DNA of 10,835 bases from contig JAOUFO010000035.1 of the NCBI GenBank assembly GCA_029858165.1, positions 1 through 10,835 of the forward strand, read 5' to 3'. Each line of letters opens with the position of its first letter. The first letter of the stretch is position 1. Origin of the DNA: Deltaproteobacteria bacterium (GTDB taxonomy: Bacteria > SAR324 > JACQKK01). Position numbers and translations under genes: made by a program. Positions 1 to 6,807 of the stretch are shown one piece after another. The notes under the pieces were generated by a model. It ran no database searches, had not been told where the DNA came from, and saw nothing but the letters and a program-made list of their open reading frames with translations.

Positions 1-219
1 GGGGGGGTATCGTTGCTGGGGGTGGATTCCGCCCACTGCCCGAATGACCTGCGCCAAACCGCCTGGACCCGGCTGGCCGGGGGCAACAAACCCCGCCACT
101 TAAGCAACATCGCCCGCACCATCCATCTGGAAGGGCTGCCGGGGGTGTTTTCCATGATGCTCAACCGGGCCGCGGAACACATCCCCGGCAGAATGGTGGT
201 GGAACTCCCCCACTTTTAA
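1..219 (+). CDS. YhdH/AcuI-family acrylyl-CoA reductase (NADPH), C-terminal part only
   Basis: This is the last 72 codons of a gene that begins outside the window; the reading frame is open from base 1 to a TAA at 217-219. The fragment reads GVSLLGVDSAHCP near its start, then a W-x-RLA segment, and ends with GRMVVELPHF. This is the layout of the C-terminal end of the YhdH/AcuI branch of medium-chain dehydrogenases (I/LRGV-x-L-x-G-x-DS, later an AW-x-RL segment and a final GR-x-VV). Family members reduce acryloyl-CoA to propionyl-CoA with NADPH in the cytosol, or act as quinone-oxidoreductase-like enzymes. The catalytic and cofactor-binding parts are not visible, so substrate cannot be judged. 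The next gene, an acyl-CoA thioesterase, starts only 20 bases downstream on the same strand, which fits an acyl-CoA role. Confidence 0.8.
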   Translation, partial: GGVSLLGVDSAHCPNDLRQTAWTRLAGGNKPRHLSNIARTIHLEGLPGVFSMMLNRAAEHIPGRMVVELPHF

Positions 220-239
220 AACCCCCATCCCAAAAAAAC

Positions 240-1271
240 ATGGCCCCCAGGGAACTTAGACCCATTGCAGAATCCCAGTTGGAACTGTCCGAAATCGTGG
301 GGGAGGAATCCATGGCGGGACAGCCTTTGCATGCCGGACGCATTCTGGCGTTGATGGACATGGTGGCAGGCAGGGTATCGGCCTGGCATGCCCGGTCGGC
401 GGTGGCCACCCTTTCCTTTGACCGGGTGGACCTTACCCACGCCATCCTGCATCAGGACCTGGTGCGTTTGGAAGGGCGGCTGATTTCGGTGGGCCGCTCA
501 TCCATGGTGGTGGATGTGCGGGGCACCAGCCAAAGCTGGCTGAGCCGGGAGTTCAAACCGGTGCTCCATTCGTTTATCACCATGGTGGCGGTGGACGGCC
601 AGGGGGTTCCCGATAAAAACATTCCGGGGTTGAAGTTCCAGACCCCCCAGGAAGAGCGGATTCAGGCGGAGGTGGAACGACGCAGGCGGATGACGGCCCA
701 ATGGCTGGCCGAACAGGAGGCCCTGGATGGCCGCGGGGATTTTACGGTGGAGGAGGTGGAAGAACCGGATTTGAACCGGGCCAAACAAAACTTTGTGCCC
801 CCGTCCCAAACCGAAGTGACGGTCCGACGGCAGTTTCTGCCCCGCCACATCAACATCAACGGCACCATTTTTGGGGGGGAGATTCTGTTGTGGATGGACA
901 AGGTGGCCACCCATACCGCCAGGGGGTTCACCCGCAACCGGAACATGGTGACCATCGCCATGAACCGCATTTTTTTCAAACAGCCCATTTACACCACCGA
1001 TCTGGTGGAAATGACCGCCCGGGTGGTGTATGTGCGCCGCTATACCCTGGAGGTGGAAATCAACGTCAAGCTGCGCAGAATATCCGGGGAGGAATTGTCC
1101 TCCCATTCCGGGTTCTTTACGGTGTTGAACACCTCTCCCAGGGGAGAAAAAATGGCCATTCAAACCGGGTTGCTGTTAACGGAGGAAGACCAGGACAGCC
1201 TGCGGCGGTATCAAAAAGCCCGCCTGCGCCATGAATTCTGGGCCAGCCACCGGGAATCCTTCTTTCCCTGA
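240..1271 (+). CDS. Double-hotdog acyl-CoA thioesterase (acyl-CoA hydrolase family)
   Basis: The 343-residue protein should hydrolyse acyl-CoA thioesters to free acid and CoA in the cytosol. It contains two hotdog domains: residues 11-125 (HAGRILALMD at 31-40) and 186-310 (NGTIFGGEILLWMD at 207-220). A charged, Arg/Glu-rich linker at about 136-182 joins them. The second domain has the classic N-G-T-x-FGG-(x)n-MD helix of acyl-CoA hydrolases. The first keeps the Asp (D40) but has Gln/Pro where the Asn usually sits. By analogy with ACOT7-type double-hotdog enzymes, a single active site could form from N207 and D40 across the domain interface; that is inference. An ATG at 312 has a better Shine-Dalgarno (GGAGGAA), but it would remove the first strand (SQLELSEIV), so the start at 240 is preferred despite no clear ribosome-binding site. 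Coupling to the upstream reductase gene is likely. Confidence 0.85.
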   Translation: MAPRELRPIAESQLELSEIVGEESMAGQPLHAGRILALMDMVAGRVSAWHARSAVATLSFDRVDLTHAILHQDLVRLEGRLISVGRSSMVVDVRGTSQSWLSREFKPVLHSFITMVAVDGQGVPDKNIPGLKFQTPQEERIQAEVERRRRMTAQWLAEQEALDGRGDFTVEEVEEPDLNRAKQNFVPPSQTEVTVRRQFLPRHININGTIFGGEILLWMDKVATHTARGFTRNRNMVTIAMNRIFFKQPIYTTDLVEMTARVVYVRRYTLEVEINVKLRRISGEELSSHSGFFTVLNTSPRGEKMAIQTGLLLTEEDQDSLRRYQKARLRHEFWASHRESFFP

Positions 1272-1294
1272 ATCTGCGGCCCTTGGGGGGGGTG

Positions 1295-2125
1295 TCAACT
1301 GGGCATGGGAACCATGGGGGCCAACCCCCATATTTCCTCATCGGGCAGGGGAACCATGGGATACAGGTTGAAAGGCTCTCCCCTCAGCAGTTCGGCCACC
1401 TTGATGAACCCTCCCACCAGATCATCCAGATGTTTGGGGGGCTGTTTCATGGCAAACAGGGTGGTATGGTGGGGTCTTAAATTGGACAATTCGGTCAATT
1501 CCGGCACACTCATCAGCGGAAACGCCTTGGTGCGCTCCACATACCGGTTGAAAGCCAGGGGTTGGGTGGAACGGTTGTGGATGACCCCCACCATCCGGGC
1601 CGGGTAATGGTATTCGTATCCCCCGATCAACACGGCCCGCATCAGCCGGTTGAGTACAAACAGCGATTCGGCGGTTTCCTCCGTCACCCCCACCACCCAG
1701 CGGGTTTTGCGGATCAGCGGCAACAGCACCCCGTCAAACCGGTCGTCCCCCACATCCAACAGAATCTGTGCGTACCCCTCCCCCAGGCGGTGGATTTTCA
1801 GGTAATGGAACATTTCATCAAACACCCCCCCGTAACTGCCGGAAAGCAAAGGGGAAGGCCCCAGTTCCATGCCATCCAGGTAGGGGGTGACCGGGGTCAG
1901 AATATCCGCGGGGGTGACTTTCAGATAATCAAACCGGTGGGTTTCCAGGGCTTCCATCAGAGAGCTTTTTTTGGTCCCCGTCACCGCCCGTCCCACATCC
2001 TGTTTCTGGTCACAGCCTATCAGCAGGGTTTTTACCCCCAGATAACTGAAAGCCATGGCGATATGGGCCGCCACAAATGTTTTGCCGGAGCCGCTTTTGC
2101 CCAAAATGGCGGTGAGTTTGGTCAT
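1295..2125 (-). CDS. NifH/BchL-like P-loop ATPase lacking the iron-sulfur cysteines
   Basis: The 276-residue protein has the fold signature of nitrogenase-type iron proteins. GKSGSGKT (9-16) is a deviant Walker A with the signature lysine K10 and the P-loop lysine K15. GCDQKQD (37-43) matches the NifH GCDPKAD switch I at the same residue numbers. LLDVGDD (122-128) is the switch II/Walker B strand. The stretch from about 146 to 226, including SLFVLNRL, GVIHNRS and TTLFAM, resembles BchL/ChlL. The two cluster-binding cysteines of the family (C97 and C132 in Azotobacter NifH) correspond here to S97 and about F130. The only cysteine in the protein is C38. It is therefore probably an ATPase that cannot hold the bridging [4Fe-4S] cluster, and its function is unknown. 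A Met/Pro-rich tail follows residue 255. The start lies in an ATGA overlap with the upstream gene, preceded by a C run and no Shine-Dalgarno, so translation is probably coupled. Confidence 0.75.
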   Translation of the reverse strand: MTKLTAILGKSGSGKTFVAAHIAMAFSYLGVKTLLIGCDQKQDVGRAVTGTKKSSLMEALETHRFDYLKVTPADILTPVTPYLDGMELGPSPLLSGSYGGVFDEMFHYLKIHRLGEGYAQILLDVGDDRFDGVLLPLIRKTRWVVGVTEETAESLFVLNRLMRAVLIGGYEYHYPARMVGVIHNRSTQPLAFNRYVERTKAFPLMSVPELTELSNLRPHHTTLFAMKQPPKHLDDLVGGFIKVAELLRGEPFNLYPMVPLPDEEIWGLAPMVPMPS

Positions 2126-2631
2126 TGGGGGGGCACGCTTTGGGGGGCCTCGGCCTCTTTGGTCAGGTCTTTTTCAAAATACCGGGCATACACCCCCCGC
2201 CGGTCCGTAAAACGGATTCCGTACACATTGGATTGAATCATCGCCTGATAATACACCAGTTCCACGGTGCCCTTCCACCCTTCGGTGATGTGCTTTTTCA
2301 AGGTGACCTTGACGGTGTCCCCGGGCTGGAACTTCGGGTTTTTGGCCGGAGGACGGGGGCAGATTTCCAGATAATTGGAGGTATCCCCCCGGCACATCCA
2401 ATGGGCCAGAACAATCACCCCCAGCCGGGCGGACCCCCCATGGGTGCGGGCATACATTTCGGGGTCCTGGGCGGTGCGCACCACCTGGGTTTTGCAGTCT
2501 TTTCTTTTGGATACCCGGCATTCGTACAGGTCTGTCACTTCCAGTTCGTAGGCCCGGTATTCCGCGTGGGCCAGCTTAGGAATCAGCCCAAACAGCCCGA
2601 TTCCCAGCAACATAAATACAAAACGGTTCAT
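2122..2631 (-). CDS. Small exported protein with four cysteines, function unknown
   Basis: I do not recognise the family of this 169-residue protein. Residues 1-23 form a standard Sec signal peptide: MNRF, a hydrophobic stretch (VFMLLGIGLFGLI), then AHA before EY as a likely signal peptidase I site. No lipobox cysteine is present, so it should be soluble in the periplasm or secreted. The mature part has exactly four cysteines (C38, C46, C80, C91), suggesting two disulfides. A strand-rich C-terminal half contains FQPGDTVKVTLKKH (101-114), and a short Pro/Gln/Glu-rich tail follows from about 156. Both ends overlap neighbours by ATGA: its start overlaps the stop of the pentapeptide gene and its stop overlaps the start of the NifH-like ATPase. 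No Shine-Dalgarno is visible before its ATG, which points to translational coupling. The 3' end contains runs of six and seven C. Confidence 0.75.
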   Translation of the reverse strand: MNRFVFMLLGIGLFGLIPKLAHAEYRAYELEVTDLYECRVSKRKDCKTQVVRTAQDPEMYARTHGGSARLGVIVLAHWMCRGDTSNYLEICPRPPAKNPKFQPGDTVKVTLKKHITEGWKGTVELVYYQAMIQSNVYGIRFTDRRGVYARYFEKDLTKEAEAPQSVPPQ

Positions 2632-3467
2632 TTTTTGGTGTTGTTGAAGGTGGCGCCCTCAAAATTGGCCAGGCCGGTTTTGGCCTGCATCAAAAAGGAA
2701 TGGTCAAAATTCACCTGGGAAAAGTTCCCTTCCTCCATAAAAGCGCCCCGCAGATTGACCCCGTTCATCAGGGCCTGTCTGGCATTGACCCGCAAGAAAT
2801 GTGCCTGTTCCAGATTGGATTTGGTAAACACCGCGTTTTGCAGCTCGCTGCCGAAAAAATTGGCCATTTTTGCCTGGCATCCCCGTATTTTGGCGTTGTC
2901 CATATCGGTCATGCTGAAATTGGACCCGGCCAGAACCGACATATCCAACACCGCCCCCCGGAAAGAGGATCCGGAAAAATCGGTTTTCATCACCCGCATT
3001 TTCTCCCCCCGAATATCATTGAACAGGCTGAGAATCAGGTGGGAATCACGGATATGGGCCCCCTTGAAAACAGCCCCGGAAAAATCGGCCAGTTGGCTGC
3101 GCACCCCCATCAGAATGGCATGAATCAGGTTGGCCTCCGCCGCCAGGGTCAGGTTCAGTTTGCAATTCATCCAGGTGGATTCCTGAAAATCAGCCCCCCG
3201 CAAATCGGCCTTGCTGAAATTGCATTGTTTGAACACCGATTCCCTTAAGTGGGCCTCGTGGAGGTTGGCCCCTTCAAAATTGCATTCCACAAATTCACCG
3301 GCGGCCAGCACCGCCCGGCCCAGTTGAGCGTTTTTAAGACTGCAACGACACAACAGTGCCCCGGCCAAAGAAATATCGGTCAGATCGGCTTCTTCCAGGC
3401 TCAGCCCGTAGAGCCGCTCCTGGGGCTTGATCATTTCTATCAGGGCTTCTCGGGTGATGGGTGCCAT
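2628..3467 (-). CDS. Pentapeptide-repeat protein
   Basis: The 279-residue protein is built almost entirely from A(D/N)Lxx/xxFxx pentapeptide repeats from about residue 24 to 275. Clear repeats include EEADL-T, FEGANLHEAHL, FSKADLRGADF and VNLRGAF. Such proteins fold into a right-handed quadrilateral beta-helix and usually act as rigid binding or scaffold surfaces rather than enzymes. No signal peptide or membrane segment is visible, so it should be cytosolic. Repeats in the middle (about 105-215) are degenerate, and several positions are cysteine. The short N-terminal stretch (ITREALIEMIKPQERLYGLSL) is a helix-like cap of the kind often found before such repeats. It starts 29 bases after the fapA-like stop and has a plausible Shine-Dalgarno (GGCGGAGAC just before ATG). 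Its stop overlaps the next start as ATGA. A specific partner cannot be named. Confidence 0.85.
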   Translation of the reverse strand: MAPITREALIEMIKPQERLYGLSLEEADLTDISLAGALLCRCSLKNAQLGRAVLAAGEFVECNFEGANLHEAHLRESVFKQCNFSKADLRGADFQESTWMNCKLNLTLAAEANLIHAILMGVRSQLADFSGAVFKGAHIRDSHLILSLFNDIRGEKMRVMKTDFSGSSFRGAVLDMSVLAGSNFSMTDMDNAKIRGCQAKMANFFGSELQNAVFTKSNLEQAHFLRVNARQALMNGVNLRGAFMEEGNFSQVNFDHSFLMQAKTGLANFEGATFNNTKK

Positions 3468-3496
3468 GTCTCCGCCGTCGGTTGGGAAGGATTGCC

Positions 3497-5122
3497 TTAA
3501 AACGGCATTTTGCCTTCGTGCTGCAATTTATAAATGGCGAGGGATTCCTCGTAGGGATGGGGCTTCACCGTACCGTGGGCCGCCTTGAACGCCACCCCCT
3601 GCAACGGGTTGCTCAATTTGACTTTGTATTTCCGCACGGTGATATGAACCCCGGGGTAAGCCGTGTTCACCACCAGAATGATCCCTTTTTCATCGGAGGA
3701 TTCGTTGACCATGGACTGCAATTCATAAAACTCCCCCACGGATTGGTGGAGGTCCCTCCGGGCTTTTACGGCCGCTTCCAGCATCCGGTTGAAGGTGGAC
3801 AGTTTTTCATCCGGCAGCGGACCTTTGGCCACCCGCTCCTTTTGTAGCAGAAACAGATTTTTGCTGAATTTGTCAAAGGTGACCTGATTGCGCTCCATGG
3901 TGATTTGCAGGGTATCAAACTGCTGGCTGAGAGAAAGCCCCAGCCCCACCTCCACCTCGGTGATCACCTCTGCCTTTTCACTGCCCAGATTGGGGGTCCA
4001 TACCATATCCCCGGCCCGCAGAGTGCCGCCGCTGATAAACCCGTCGGGAGGTTTGACCACCCGGATGGTGTGGCCGGCCTGCACATCGGTGTTGATGATG
4101 TATTCCTCGGAAGTCACATTTGTCCCGGCCTTTACATTGCCGTCTGAAATAAACCTGGCATCCACCGATCCCATGGCCTCCAGGGTGCTTCCCATCACCC
4201 CCCCGCGGATGACGATATTCCCTTTGCTTTTGATGGTGGCCTTGCCCACCGTGCCCAGAATTTCCACCCCTTGACCGCCTTCCACCACAAACCCGTCATC
4301 CACATTTCCCAAAATGTTGATCACTCCGTGAAACCGGACATTGCCCGAGGCGGCGTTGACCGAATCCACCCGCAACACATCCTCCACCGACAGTTTGCCC
4401 CCTTCGGTGACAATAAACCCGGCGGCGGTAGAGACAATCTGTTGGCCGTCCTCGCTTAAAGCCACATTGCGTCCCAGCTTGAAATTGGCCGCCTTGCCCG
4501 GCTTGGCAATCAGTTCATGGCCAAACACATCAAACCCGTCCTCCCCCCTGGTGGGCTGGGTAACCAGGGCGATGGCCTCCCCTTCGGCCACCGACCGGAC
4601 CAGATTCAATTCTCTAAGGTTCACCCGTTTGGCGGTCAGGTCCGGACCTTGATCCGGGTGGAGGATTTCCAGACCACCATCCCGCCCCTGCACCATGGGT
4701 TTGCCCCGGGCGATAACCACCGGTTGGTTATCCAGTTTTTCCAGCACCGCCCGCTGGATTTCATTGTACAAAATGCCAGCCGCCACCCCGGCCCCCTGCA
4801 TGGCCACCTTGATCAAGGCCGGGTTTAAGGCCGCCTGGCCTTTTTGGGGGGGAATCAAGGTGAGCACCGCCTCCTGGCCATCCTTGATCACCTCCACATC
4901 CGCCTCGTAATTGGTGGATTCCCGGGTGGTCAAGGGTTCAAATTCTCCGCTGGCCCGACGGACGATATCAAACAGGTGTTCAGGACGGTAGGTGGTCCCC
5001 CTTTCCTTCAAGGCTTTTTGGATTTCAGAAATAGGGGGTTTGCGCCCCTGGTCATCGGCGGAAACCCGGACCATCACATGGGATTGGGTGATTTTGATTT
5101 CAAACTGGGGTGTGGTCGTCAC
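3497..5122 (-). CDS. FapA-like protein (DUF342 family, flagellar assembly protein A type)
   Basis: The 541-residue protein matches the FapA/DUF342 plan. An N-terminal alpha/beta region covers residues 1-165, with repeated short helices and strands. A Gly-rich parallel beta-helix covers about 190-385, beginning with GEDGFDVFGHEL (193-204) and LGRNVALSEDG (216-226). It continues through GNVRFHGVINILGNV, GNIVIRGGVMGS, RFISDGNVKAGTNV and GFISGGTLRAGDMV. After the conserved LGS (379-381) comes a helical coiled-coil segment (about 395-475) and a C-terminal strand region (480-541). In Vibrio, FapA is a cytosolic protein needed for polar flagellar assembly; many bacterial members have no assigned role. 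No other flagellar gene is in this window. Translation starts at GTG (5122), with AGGGAG five bases upstream supporting the choice. The gene follows the pseudouridine synthase by 39 bases and leads the tightly coupled four-gene set. Confidence 0.85.
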   Translation of the reverse strand: MTTTPQFEIKITQSHVMVRVSADDQGRKPPISEIQKALKERGTTYRPEHLFDIVRRASGEFEPLTTRESTNYEADVEVIKDGQEAVLTLIPPQKGQAALNPALIKVAMQGAGVAAGILYNEIQRAVLEKLDNQPVVIARGKPMVQGRDGGLEILHPDQGPDLTAKRVNLRELNLVRSVAEGEAIALVTQPTRGEDGFDVFGHELIAKPGKAANFKLGRNVALSEDGQQIVSTAAGFIVTEGGKLSVEDVLRVDSVNAASGNVRFHGVINILGNVDDGFVVEGGQGVEILGTVGKATIKSKGNIVIRGGVMGSTLEAMGSVDARFISDGNVKAGTNVTSEEYIINTDVQAGHTIRVVKPPDGFISGGTLRAGDMVWTPNLGSEKAEVITEVEVGLGLSLSQQFDTLQITMERNQVTFDKFSKNLFLLQKERVAKGPLPDEKLSTFNRMLEAAVKARRDLHQSVGEFYELQSMVNESSDEKGIILVVNTAYPGVHITVRKYKVKLSNPLQGVAFKAAHGTVKPHPYEESLAIYKLQHEGKMPF

Positions 5123-5161
5123 CGGGCTCCCTGGTGGATAGCGGTAAGGAAGGGCGGCGGA

Positions 5162-5941
5162 TCAATCCCGCCGGGATTCGGCCAAGGCTTTTTTGGACAA
5201 TTGTTTCGGGGCGTGGGGGCGGTCAAACCGGGAAATCTCCTCGGCGGTCAGCTTCCGGGACTGACCCGGCTGAAGGTCATCCAGCCCCACCGGCCCCACC
5301 TGGAACCGTTTGATTTTTTCCACCCGATGGCCCATGGTCATAAAAAACTTTTTGATATGGTGTTTGATTCCCTCCCGCAACACAACCTCCATCCATGTTT
5401 TCTGGTTGATGGTGTGAAGAATGCGGGCTTGTATTTCCTGGCGGCGCTTGCCGTCCAACACCGGTTCCTGGGCCTGCCGGGCCAATGCGGCGGGGTCCAC
5501 CAGCCCTTTCACTTTCACCAGATACACCTTGTGCACCCCGTGGGAGGGATGGGCCACCCGCTGGGCAAATTCCCCGTCGCTGGTGAGCAGCATCAGCCCT
5601 TCCGCATCGTAATCCAACCGGCCCACCGGCACCAGCCGCTGGCGGGTGGGGGGAAAATAATCCTTGATGGTGGGGCGCCCCTGGGGGTCACTTAAGGTGC
5701 TGACACACCGTTTGGGTTTGTAAAAGGCCCACACCTCCCGGACCGTGGGGGGGGTAAGCCGCACTGTTTGGCCGGATATTTCCAACCGGTCCTGCCCCGG
5801 CATCACCTTTACCCCCATTTCGGTCACCACCTGACCGTTGACCCGCACCAGCCCCTGGCGGATCAGATTTTCAGCTTCCCGACGGGAGGCCAGCCCTGCA
5901 TCAGCCATGGCCTTTTGCAAACGAACGGCGGATGAATTCAT
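5162..5941 (-). CDS. RsuA/RluB-family pseudouridine synthase
   Basis: The 259-residue enzyme should convert a specific uridine in rRNA to pseudouridine. An N-terminal S4 RNA-binding domain spans about residues 6-57 (VRLQKAMADAGLASRREAE, then VRVNGQ). The catalytic domain carries GRLDYDAEGLMLLTSDGE, in which the Asp of GRLD (D110) is the family's nucleophile. KVYLVKVKG and EGIKHHIKKF are further family landmarks; the latter corresponds to the RsuA/RluB/RluE/RluF-type EG-(x)n-R/K-x-M/F segment. An upstream in-frame ATG at 6073 would add 44 low-similarity residues inside rnc. I chose the ATG at 5941 because homology starts there and it overlaps the rnc stop as ATGA. RluB (23S rRNA helix 89 region) is the likeliest subfamily, but RsuA or RluE-type activity cannot be excluded from sequence reading alone. 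Confidence 0.9.
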   Translation of the reverse strand: MNSSAVRLQKAMADAGLASRREAENLIRQGLVRVNGQVVTEMGVKVMPGQDRLEISGQTVRLTPPTVREVWAFYKPKRCVSTLSDPQGRPTIKDYFPPTRQRLVPVGRLDYDAEGLMLLTSDGEFAQRVAHPSHGVHKVYLVKVKGLVDPAALARQAQEPVLDGKRRQEIQARILHTINQKTWMEVVLREGIKHHIKKFFMTMGHRVEKIKRFQVGPVGLDDLQPGQSRKLTAEEISRFDRPHAPKQLSKKALAESRRD

Positions 5942-6717
5942 GTTTTTTTCTGCCCTGACCAGCGGTTTTTCGGCGGTGTCCGTTGGACGGAAGAGGGTTG
6001 TTGGTGCATCAACGCCTCCCGGGCTGCGGCCTGTTCGGCCTGTTTTTTGGTTTTCCCTTCTCCCTTTCCCCATAGTTCGTCTTTCAGATACACCCCCACC
6101 AGGTACCGCTTATCGTGGTCCGGCCCTTCTTCCCGCAAAACCTGGTAGGTCACGGTGTTTTTATACTGTTTCTGGGCCAGTTCCTGCAAATTGGTTTTAT
6201 AATCCACCTGGCCCGCTGATTCATCCAACCCTTCCAGCCGGGAGGCAAACAACCGGCGGACCACCTTAAACGCCTCATCCATGCCGCATGCCGATTTGCT
6301 GTCCAGATACACGGCTGCCAGGACCGCCTCCAAGGCGTTGGACAACAGAGAGTCTTTTTCCCGGCCTCCGTTGCGTTCCTCCCCCCGGCCTATTTGAAGG
6401 CAATCCCCCAAGTGAAGTTTGCGGGCCACCATGGCCAGAGAAGGCTCACTGACCAGCCCGGCCCGCATTTTGGAAAGCTCTCCCTCCCGGACACCGGGGT
6501 ATTTTTCCATCAGCAAATCGCTGATCACCAAATCCAGCACGGCATCCCCCAAAAATTCAAGGCGTTCGTTATCAGCCCAGGCCTGAGAGGCGGAGGGCGG
6601 CTGGTTTTCGTTGACATAGGATTTATGGGTGACCGCCTGACGGAACAAGGCCTGGTCCTGGAACCGGTAATTCAGGTTGGATAAAAGTTTTTCTTCTGCC
6701 GGAGCAATCGGTTCCAT
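5938..6717 (-). CDS. rnc: Ribonuclease III
   Basis: The 259-residue endonuclease cleaves double-stranded RNA and acts in rRNA maturation and mRNA processing. The catalytic domain (about residues 10-155) contains THKSYVNEN and the family signature NERLEFLGDAVLD, in which E54 and D58 are metal-binding residues. A second catalytic stretch, LLSNALEAVLAAVYLD, has N127 where E. coli has Asp114, and E130 matching Glu117. A double-stranded-RNA-binding domain follows at about 172-237 (DYKTNLQELAQ, GPDHDKRYLVGVYL, GKTKKQAEQAAA). The start chosen is the ATG at 6717, preceded by AGGAA about ten bases upstream and giving normal family length. A GTG at 6801 would add 28 residues without family similarity. 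It sits 90 bases after the kinase gene, with two hairpins in the gap, and its stop overlaps the pseudouridine synthase start by ATGA. Together they form an RNA-processing pair. Confidence 0.93.
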   Translation of the reverse strand: MEPIAPAEEKLLSNLNYRFQDQALFRQAVTHKSYVNENQPPSASQAWADNERLEFLGDAVLDLVISDLLMEKYPGVREGELSKMRAGLVSEPSLAMVARKLHLGDCLQIGRGEERNGGREKDSLLSNALEAVLAAVYLDSKSACGMDEAFKVVRRLFASRLEGLDESAGQVDYKTNLQELAQKQYKNTVTYQVLREEGPDHDKRYLVGVYLKDELWGKGEGKTKKQAEQAAAREALMHQQPSSVQRTPPKNRWSGQKKT

Positions 6718-6746
6718 CCTGGCCGGATTCCTGGGAAGTTGATGGA

Positions 6747-6789
6747 CCGGCGGATTGCGCCGGCTGAATCCACTGGAAGAAAACTCCAG
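6747..6789 (-). promoter_or_regulatory. Two hairpins in the leader between the kinase gene and rnc
   Basis: Two neighbouring inverted repeats lie in the 90-base gap before rnc. CCGGCG and CGCCGG (6747-6752 and 6758-6763) form a perfect 6-bp stem with a five-base loop. CTGGA and TCCAG (6773-6777 and 6785-6789) form a 5-bp stem with a seven-base loop. Neither is followed by a T run on the - strand, so they are not intrinsic terminators. In E. coli the rnc leader is a stem cleaved by RNase III for autoregulation. These stems are much shorter, so the same role is only a suggestion. Confidence 0.4.
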
Positions 6790-6807
6790 GCCAAGGGGCA
6801 CCGGGGG

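Noticed and set aside
498..1163. Open frame of 221 codons on the - strand opposite the thioesterase gene
   Set aside because: It mirrors a clear double-hotdog gene, has a low-complexity His/Gly/Pro composition and no ribosome-binding site or homology.
1295..2125. NifH-like ATPase as evidence for nitrogen fixation or bacteriochlorophyll synthesis
   Set aside because: Both cluster cysteines are absent and no NifDK, BchN, BchB or maturation gene is in the window.
2628..3467. Pentapeptide protein as a fluoroquinolone-resistance (Qnr/MfpA) protein
   Set aside because: The repeat pattern alone is shared by many scaffolds. The degenerate middle repeats and operon context give no support for gyrase protection.
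5942..6073. Upstream extension of the pseudouridine synthase to an ATG at 6073
   Set aside because: It would overlap rnc by more than 130 bases and adds 44 residues without S4-domain similarity; the ATG at 5941 fits the ATGA overlap.
6718..6801. GTG start for rnc at 6801
   Set aside because: No Shine-Dalgarno precedes it and the extra 28 residues have no RNase III similarity. It cannot be fully excluded because it lies only six bases after the kinase stop.
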